Source: an uncultured Chitinophagaceae bacterium (GTDB lineage Bacteria > Bacteroidota > Bacteroidia > Chitinophagales > Chitinophagaceae). From it: a stretch of 11,331 nucleotides of DNA. Location: positions 1-11,331 of the forward strand of contig CAMLEM010000022.1 in NCBI GenBank assembly GCA_946479005.1, read 5' to 3'. A program made the position numbers and the translations under genes. Below are positions 7,417 to 11,331 of this stretch, piece after piece. Below the pieces are notes generated by a model. It saw only the letters and a program-made list of their open reading frames with translations. It ran no database searches and was not told the DNA's origin. Each line of letters opens with the position of its first letter. Position 1 is the stretch's first letter.

Positions 7417-8490
7417 TTACGCGATGCTGATCTCTTTATCGAGATAAACATCCTGGATCGCATTGAGAATTCCCACACCTTCCTTCATTGGGCGCTGGAA
7501 TGCTTTTCTTCCACTGATCAGTCCCATTCCACCCGCGCGTTTGTTGATAACGGCTGTGGTGACAGCTTCTGCCATATCACTGGCTCCTGAAGAAGCTCCT
7601 CCCGAGTTGATCAACCCGGCACGACCCATATAACAATTAGCCACCTGGTAGCGACAAAGATCAATAGGATGTTCAGAAGTGAGATCAGAATAAATCTTCT
7701 TATCGTTCTTACCGTAAGGCGATTCTTTTGTGTTGAGCGCGTTATATCCCCCGTTGTTCTCCGGTAACTTTTGCTTGATGATATCGGCTTCAATGGTCAC
7801 GCCGAGATGATTGGCCTGGCCGGTGAGATCGGCGGATACGTGGTAATCCACGCCATCTTTTTTAAATGCCGGGTTTCGCAGGTAACACCACAAGATGGTT
7901 GCCATTCCAAGTTCGTGTGCCATTTCAAAGGCCTTGCTGACCTCCTGGATCTGGCGCGATGATTCATCGCTGCCAAAATAAATCGTGGCTCCTACGGCAG
8001 CAGCTCCAAGGTTCCAGCTCTGTTTGATCGAGGCAAACATTATCTGGTCGAATTTATTGGGATAGGTGAGGAACTCGTTGTGGTTCACTTTTACAATGAA
8101 CGGGATCTTGTGAGCATATTTCCTTGCCAGCATACCCAGCCCTCCATAAGTGGTAGCCACGGCATTACAGCCGCCTTCGATGGCCAGTTCAATGATATTC
8201 TTCGGATCGAAATAAAGAGGATTCTTTGCGAAGGAGGCGCCGCCACTGTGTTCGATTCCCTGGTCAACTGGAAGAATGGAAAGGTAGCCTGTATTGGCCA
8301 GCCTTCCGTGGGAATACATTGCCTGGAGATTACGCATCACCTGGGGATTGCGGTCACTGTTCAACCAGATCCTATCGATAAAATCCGGCCCGGGCAGGTG
8401 AAGCTGCTCTCGACTGATGGTTTTTGACTGATGGTTCAAAAGGAATTCGGCTTTCTCGCCAAGAAGTTCCTGGATCTTGCTATTGGCCAT
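7417..8490 (-). CDS. fbaB: Class I fructose-bisphosphate aldolase (FbaB/DhnA type)
   Basis: Catalyses the reversible cleavage of fructose 1,6-bisphosphate to dihydroxyacetone phosphate and glyceraldehyde 3-phosphate through a Schiff base, in glycolysis or gluconeogenesis. The frame is open to 8586, but ATG 8490 ([10 protein letters not shown], 357 residues) fits the family length and lies just downstream of a perfect -7 promoter element; the upstream codons are therefore leader. The product closely follows E. coli Fba[12 protein letters not shown] with Asp76, [12 protein letters not shown], the [16 protein letters not shown] segment whose Lys239 or Lys241 should be the Schiff-base lysine, [40 protein letters not shown], and the C-terminal [14 protein letters not shown]. 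Monocistronic: its own promoter and a strong terminator flank it. Confidence 0.96.
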   Translation of the reverse strand: MANSKIQELLGEKAEFLLNHQSKTISREQLHLPGPDFIDRIWLNSDRNPQVMRNLQAMYSHGRLANTGYLSILPVDQGIEHSGGASFAKNPLYFDPKNIIELAIEGGCNAVATTYGGLGMLARKYAHKIPFIVKVNHNEFLTYPNKFDQIMFASIKQSWNLGAAAVGATIYFGSDESSRQIQEVSKAFEMAHELGMATILWCYLRNPAFKKDGVDYHVSADLTGQANHLGVTIEADIIKQKLPENNGGYNALNTKESPYGKNDKKIYSDLTSEHPIDLCRYQVANCYMGRAGLINSGGASSGASDMAEAVTTAVINKRAGGMGLISGRKAFQRPMKEGVGILNAIQDVYLDKEISIA

Positions 8491-8513
8491 AATTCGGAGT
8501 GTATTTGAGGCCG

Positions 8514-8521
8514 CAAAGATA
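8514..8521 (-). promoter_or_regulatory. Bacteroidota -7 promoter element for fbaB
   Basis: The minus strand reads TATCTTTG, a perfect TAnnTTTG match, 23 nt before ATG 8490. It lies within 14 nt (8513-8526) identical to the accD promoter region. The position supports the shorter start and a leader of about 15-20 nt. The -33 region is weak. Confidence 0.65.
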
Positions 8522-8590
8522 AGGGTTGATGCCGATGTGGAAGCTGGTGAAAGGTAAAAAGGAAACAGTGTGGGGGAGATCATCACCGCG

Positions 8591-8619
8591 CCTCCTGCTA
8601 AACTAAGTTTAGCAGGAGG
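8591..8619. repeat. Perfect 14-bp inverted repeat upstream of fbaB
   Basis: Arms CCTCCTGCTAAACT and AGTTTAGCAGGAGG match exactly around a single A. It is about 70 nt upstream of the fbaB -7 element. Neither strand has a T run after the hairpin, so it is not a standard rho-independent terminator. It could be a mobile REP-like palindrome, a protein-binding site or a roadblock element. Confidence 0.8.
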
Positions 8620-8962
8620 GGTTCCGGACTAATTCTTTCATTGGATTTGGACACGGTGACTTTGAGTCGGTCTTCAAGGATTGGACAGTTTCCCATCCGG
8701 ATGTTGGATTTTCTTTCCGTCCCCGAAGATTCGGGCTCGGGTTTTGGTTTTTCCAGGATTTGGTTTTTCTGTTTTTCGATTTGGATATTGGATCAAACAG
8801 GCATCAAAAATAGCTGGCAGCTCTTTAAGAAAACAGAGCAAAACAACCCGATTTTTTTTGGGAGAATTTCGTGGACCGGCATCGTAATACAACAATTGAA
8901 ATCGCGTATTTCTACCCAGGTTCCGGGGTGTGATTGACCTGCATCAACCTGTAACAGAGCGT
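8620..8962. other. Non-coding stretch with degenerate GGATTTGG-like words and small palindromes
   Basis: No convincing gene lies here; the short frames have no recognisable protein character. The plus strand has a G/T-rich bias between about 8640 and 8800 with recurring words such as TTGGATTTGG (8641), GGATTGGA, TTGGATTTTC, GGATTTGGTTTTTC and GATTTGGATATTGG. Small perfect palindromes occur at 8694-8703 (CATCCGGATG) and 8722-8735 (CCCGAA-GA-TTCGGG). I see no strong terminator for the CBS gene, whose minus-strand transcript would enter this stretch after its stop at 8963. Confidence 0.55.
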
Positions 8963-10321
8963 TTAATGCCCCAATGCCTCGAGAATGTCGTATTTGGTTA
9001 CGATATGGAAATTTCCCGCCTCGTCCCTGGCGATCACGGCTCCGTTTTCACGGTTGATCAAATGACTGAGCTTTTCTACAGGAGTATCAAAAGCCACTAC
9101 GGGGAATGCGGGCTCAAGCACTTCCCTGACCGGTACGTTCTTAAGCTCGGGGTTATCGAATATCTTTTTGAAGAGCCCGGTTTCGCTGATCGCGCCGGTG
9201 ATGCCGTTTCCATTCATTACAGGGATCTGGTCAATATCGTATTGCTTCATCAGGTCAAATGCTTCGGCGACCGTTTGCTGAGGTTCCAGCGTGATGAGTT
9301 TTTTGGTAGGCCTTGAATTCACCACATCCTTGAATGTTTTCACGTCGAGGAACCCGCGTTCCAGCATCCACTGATCGTTATAGATCTTGGCTACATACCG
9401 GCTGCCGTGATCGTGGAAGATACAAACCACGAGGTCGCCTTTCCTGAGACGGTCCTTTAACTGCATCAGACCCTGGAGACAGCTACCCGCGCTGTAGCCA
9501 CAAAACAGTCCTTCCTCCTTAGCCAGCCTGCGGGCCATAATGGCGCCATCCTTATCAGTCACCTGTTCAAAGTGATCGATATAGGTCATATCATAATTTT
9601 TGGGAACAAAATCCTCCCCAAATCCTTCAGAAATGTAAGGATGCACCTCGTTCATATCGATTTCCCCGGTGCGGAAATACTTTGTGAGCAAAGAGCCATA
9701 AACATCTATGGCCCAAATCTGTATGTTGGGGTTTTTTTCCTTTAAGAATTGTGCTGTTCCGGTGATCGTGCCGCCCGTTCCCGCAGTGCATACGAGGTGC
9801 GTGATCTTCCCGTCTGTCTGTTCCCAGATCTCCGGCCCGGTGGATTCATAATGGGCCAGCCTGTTGGCCAGGTTGTCATACTGGTTCATATGGTAGGAGT
9901 TCGGGATCTCCTTCGCCAGCCTTGCCGCCACGCTGTAATAGCTGCGTGGATCTTCCGGTGCTACATTGGTGGGACATACGATCACTTCGGCACCAACGGC
10001 CTTTAATATATCAGCCTTTTCTTTTGATTGTTTGTCAGTGGTAACAAAAATGCATTTATATCCTTTCACACAGGCTGCCAGTGCCAGTCCCATTCCGGTA
10101 TTCCCGCTCGTACCTTCAATAATGGTTCCTCCCGGTTTCAGTTTGCCCTCTTTTTCTGCCACTTCAACCATCTTCAATGCCATCCTGTCTTTGATGGAAT
10201 TACCGGGATTGAAATAATCCACCTTGGCGACGACCTCGCAGGGAAAACTCCTGGTGATCTTGTTCAGGCGGATCATTGGCGTATTGCCAATGGTTTCAAG
10301 GATGTTCGCTTTGATGTTCAT
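8963..10321 (-). CDS. Cystathionine beta-synthase, PLP-dependent, with C-terminal CBS-domain pair
   Basis: Condenses serine (or an activated serine) with homocysteine to give cystathionine, the first step of reverse transsulfuration; cysteine synthase activity is the main alternative. The 452-residue product has a fold type II PLP core: GNTPMIRLNK (12-21), NPGNSIKDRMAL with PLP-lysine Lys44, EGTSGNTG (69-76), the phosphate loop GTGGTITG (181-188) and GYSAGS (275-280). Segments such as SYYSVAARLAKEIPN, GFGEDFVP (233-240) and NDQWMLERGFL (315-325) follow eukaryotic CBS more than CysK. Two CBS motifs fill about 335-450, a position that binds S-adenosylmethionine or nucleotides in relatives. The N-terminal haem-binding region of the animal enzyme is absent. 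ATG 10321 starts the family-typical ILETIGNTP segment, so the start is secure. A -7 element lies 5 nt upstream. Confidence 0.93.
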   Translation of the reverse strand: MNIKANILETIGNTPMIRLNKITRSFPCEVVAKVDYFNPGNSIKDRMALKMVEVAEKEGKLKPGGTIIEGTSGNTGMGLALAACVKGYKCIFVTTDKQSKEKADILKAVGAEVIVCPTNVAPEDPRSYYSVAARLAKEIPNSYHMNQYDNLANRLAHYESTGPEIWEQTDGKITHLVCTAGTGGTITGTAQFLKEKNPNIQIWAIDVYGSLLTKYFRTGEIDMNEVHPYISEGFGEDFVPKNYDMTYIDHFEQVTDKDGAIMARRLAKEEGLFCGYSAGSCLQGLMQLKDRLRKGDLVVCIFHDHGSRYVAKIYNDQWMLERGFLDVKTFKDVVNSRPTKKLITLEPQQTVAEAFDLMKQYDIDQIPVMNGNGITGAISETGLFKKIFDNPELKNVPVREVLEPAFPVVAFDTPVEKLSHLINRENGAVIARDEAGNFHIVTKYDILEALGH

Positions 10322-10326
10322 AGCCG

Positions 10327-10334
10327 CAAAGGTA
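10327..10334 (-). promoter_or_regulatory. Bacteroidota -7 promoter element for the CBS gene
   Basis: The minus strand reads TACCTTTG, a perfect TAnnTTTG match, followed by CGGCT and then ATG 10321. The gap is 5 nt, as for accD, so transcription should start at or within a few bases of the start codon. It lies in the 48-nt gap after the anti-sigma gene. Confidence 0.6.
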
Positions 10335-10369
10335 AGAATTTGATGGTCGCCTCCGGGCTGGCACCGAAC

Positions 10370-10891
10370 CTATTGCCGGCGGTAATGCGTGAACTGTTTT
10401 CTTTTATTACTGAGGTAATGATCCAGCAATACCAGTCCGAGAAATACATTCACGCCCAGAAAGATATTCACCCAGGTATTGGAAAACACCCTGCTGAAAT
10501 CGATCTTCCCAAGATTTCTCGAGATCTCGCCGGGTTCGCCTGTCCCGAAACTGGCCTGTGAGAAGCCATAGACAAGAACGCCCACGAGCATCGTAACGAA
10601 GAAGATCCCGAGGCCCCACACGATCCTTTTGTTGATATAGTTGCGGGTAGCTGGTGCGATATGCATCTTCGAGATCTCTTCCATCACATTTCTTGTAAAT
10701 CGCATCGATGGGGCATCCAGCTCGGAGGAACTAAGGAGATCATTGACCTCCACGAGCTCGCGGTATTTTTCCTTCCAGGTCTTATCCGTTTCGATCAGAC
10801 GGTCCACCAGGCTTTTTTCCTGTTCCGGAAGCTGCCCGTCGATGTACAACCAGAGCTTTTCCTCGATGTTTTGTTTGTTGTCCATAGCCAT
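10370..10891 (-). CDS. Membrane anti-sigma-factor-like protein
   Basis: A 173-residue protein with an acidic cytoplasmic N-terminal region (about 1-88), beginning with an EEKLWLYIDGQLPEQEK motif typical of anti-sigma N-termini. Two transmembrane helices lie at about 90-110 and 139-160, separated by a loop of about 28 residues, and a short basic tail (SNKRKQFTHYRRQ) follows. The HxxxCxxC zinc motif of ZAS anti-sigma factors is absent. The role is inferred mainly from context: it starts 4 nt after the ECF sigma stop on the same strand, the classic sigma/anti-sigma pair, where the N-terminal region would hold the sigma factor at the membrane. ATG 10891 is followed by another in-frame ATG at 10885; translation is probably coupled to that of the sigma gene. 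The inducing signal cannot be read from the sequence. Confidence 0.8.
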   Translation of the reverse strand: MAMDNKQNIEEKLWLYIDGQLPEQEKSLVDRLIETDKTWKEKYRELVEVNDLLSSSELDAPSMRFTRNVMEEISKMHIAPATRNYINKRIVWGLGIFFVTMLVGVLVYGFSQASFGTGEPGEISRNLGKIDFSRVFSNTWVNIFLGVNVFLGLVLLDHYLSNKRKQFTHYRRQ

Positions 10892-10895
10892 TCAT

Positions 10896-11331
10896 TTAAT
10901 AGAGGTCTCTGACCTCCGCAGCAAAATGAGTTTCCATTTTTTCTTTTAGCCTCGTTCGTGCCCGGTGTAACCTCACTTTGGCGGCATTCATTTCTACGCC
11001 GAGGATCCGTGCGATCTCTTCAAGGCTTTGTTCCGCTTTGTAAAATAACGTAATGATCGACGCATCATCCGGTGATAAAAGCGAGATGGCCTTGTTCACC
11101 ATCCCCAGTTTTGATTTTTGTTCCACCTGGTTCGCGTTCATTCCGGAGTCCTGGTTCTCGGCCGCTACAAACACTTTCTCATCATCCATAGAAAGCAGGT
11201 GCGGACGTTTCTTCCGGAGAAAGCTGATACTGGTGTTGTTGGCGATGGTGTAGATCCAGGTAGTGAATTTCGAATTTCCCCTGAAATCCGCCAGGTATTT
11301 ATAGGCTTTGATAAAAACATCCTGCGCCACT
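10896..11331 (-). CDS. ECF-type RNA polymerase sigma factor, 5' end outside the window
   Basis: A sigma-70 family factor of the extracytoplasmic-function group, with only regions 2 and 4. The frame runs off the right edge: the first visible codon is a GTG coding an internal Val (VAQDVFIKAYK), so the true start and the first part of region 2 are missing. Region 2 continues with FRGNSKFTTWIYTIANNTSISFLRKK, which contains promoter-melting and -10-recognition residues. A polar linker of about 40 residues follows, then region 4: LLSPDDASIITLFYKAEQSLEEIARILGVEMNAAKVRLHRARTRLKEKM, a helix-turn-helix that reads the -35-type element. It ends VRDLY. The membrane protein directly downstream is its likely antagonist. 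The regulon cannot be told from this sequence. Confidence 0.93.
   Translation of the reverse strand, partial: VAQDVFIKAYKYLADFRGNSKFTTWIYTIANNTSISFLRKKRPHLLSMDDEKVFVAAENQDSGMNANQVEQKSKLGMVNKAISLLSPDDASIITLFYKAEQSLEEIARILGVEMNAAKVRLHRARTRLKEKMETHFAAEVRDLY
10902..10916 (-). promoter_or_regulatory. Small hairpin at the sigma/anti-sigma junction
   Basis: A perfect inverted repeat GAGGTC-AGA-GACCTC covers the last codons of the sigma gene. It overlaps the only good Shine-Dalgarno-like sequence nearby (GGAGG, 10917-10913), which is 21 nt from the anti-sigma ATG at 10891. Folding would hide that sequence until ribosomes finishing the sigma gene melt it, which would favour translational coupling. 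The repeat is certain; the role is speculative. Confidence 0.35.

Noticed and set aside
8491..8586. Longer aldolase with 32 extra N-terminal residues
   Set aside because: The extra codons cover a perfect -7 element and do not resemble the family N-terminus, which starts at MANSKIQ.
8591..8619. Rho-independent terminator
   Set aside because: The hairpin is perfect but no T run follows on either strand.
8674..8895. 73-codon minus-strand open frame in the fbaB-CBS gap
   Set aside because: Low-complexity translation produced by the G/T-rich words; no promoter, no ribosome site and no domain character.
8920..8962. Terminator after the CBS gene
   Set aside because: Only short, imperfect pairings and no T run are visible on the minus strand.

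Overview
The window looks like a chromosomal segment of a member of the Bacteroidota, most likely the Chitinophagia/Chitinophagaceae. This rests on the protein families present, the scarcity of clear Shine-Dalgarno sequences, and repeated copies of the phylum's -7 promoter element (TAnnTTTG) just upstream of start codons. Base composition is moderate and even. I see no prophage, transposase, CRISPR array, tRNA or rRNA. Most of it is housekeeping core genome, but some details are unusual.

Layout, left to right. (1) A minus-strand block runs from about 4753 down past position 1: a secreted S9 prolyl-oligopeptidase-type peptidase, accD (acetyl-CoA carboxylase carboxyltransferase beta), smpB (trans-translation), and a secreted protein of unknown function cut off by the left edge. 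Gaps are 17, 80 and 30 nt, so it reads like an operon, although accD also has its own promoter. (2) A divergent plus-strand gene (4813-6864) encodes a lipoprotein fusing a GHL10/DigH-like glycoside hydrolase domain, a fibronectin-III-like domain and a C-terminal zinc amidase (Amidase_2/PGRP fold). (3) A small standalone GAF-domain protein on the minus strand abuts it stop-to-stop with no spacer. (4) A minus-strand class I fructose-bisphosphate aldolase (fbaB type) follows, with a strong terminator downstream and a clear -7 promoter upstream. (5) A non-coding stretch of about 370 nt carries a perfect 14-bp inverted repeat, smaller palindromes and degenerate GGATTTGG-like words. (6) A minus-strand cystathionine beta-synthase with a C-terminal CBS-domain pair follows. 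(7) A minus-strand ECF sigma factor (cut by the right edge) is followed 4 nt later by a two-helix membrane anti-sigma-factor-like protein.

Most notable points: the amidase plus denuded-glycan-hydrolase fusion, which would put two consecutive steps of peptidoglycan breakdown in one cell-envelope lipoprotein; a pair of overlapping canonical -1 slippery heptamers directly before the accD stop codon, with an open -1 frame that would add about 20 residues and end 24 nt before smpB; an extended -7 promoter motif shared by accD, fbaB and the CBS gene, placed so close to two start codons that leaderless mRNAs are likely; and a GC-rich palindromic insert inside the S9 peptidase coding region.
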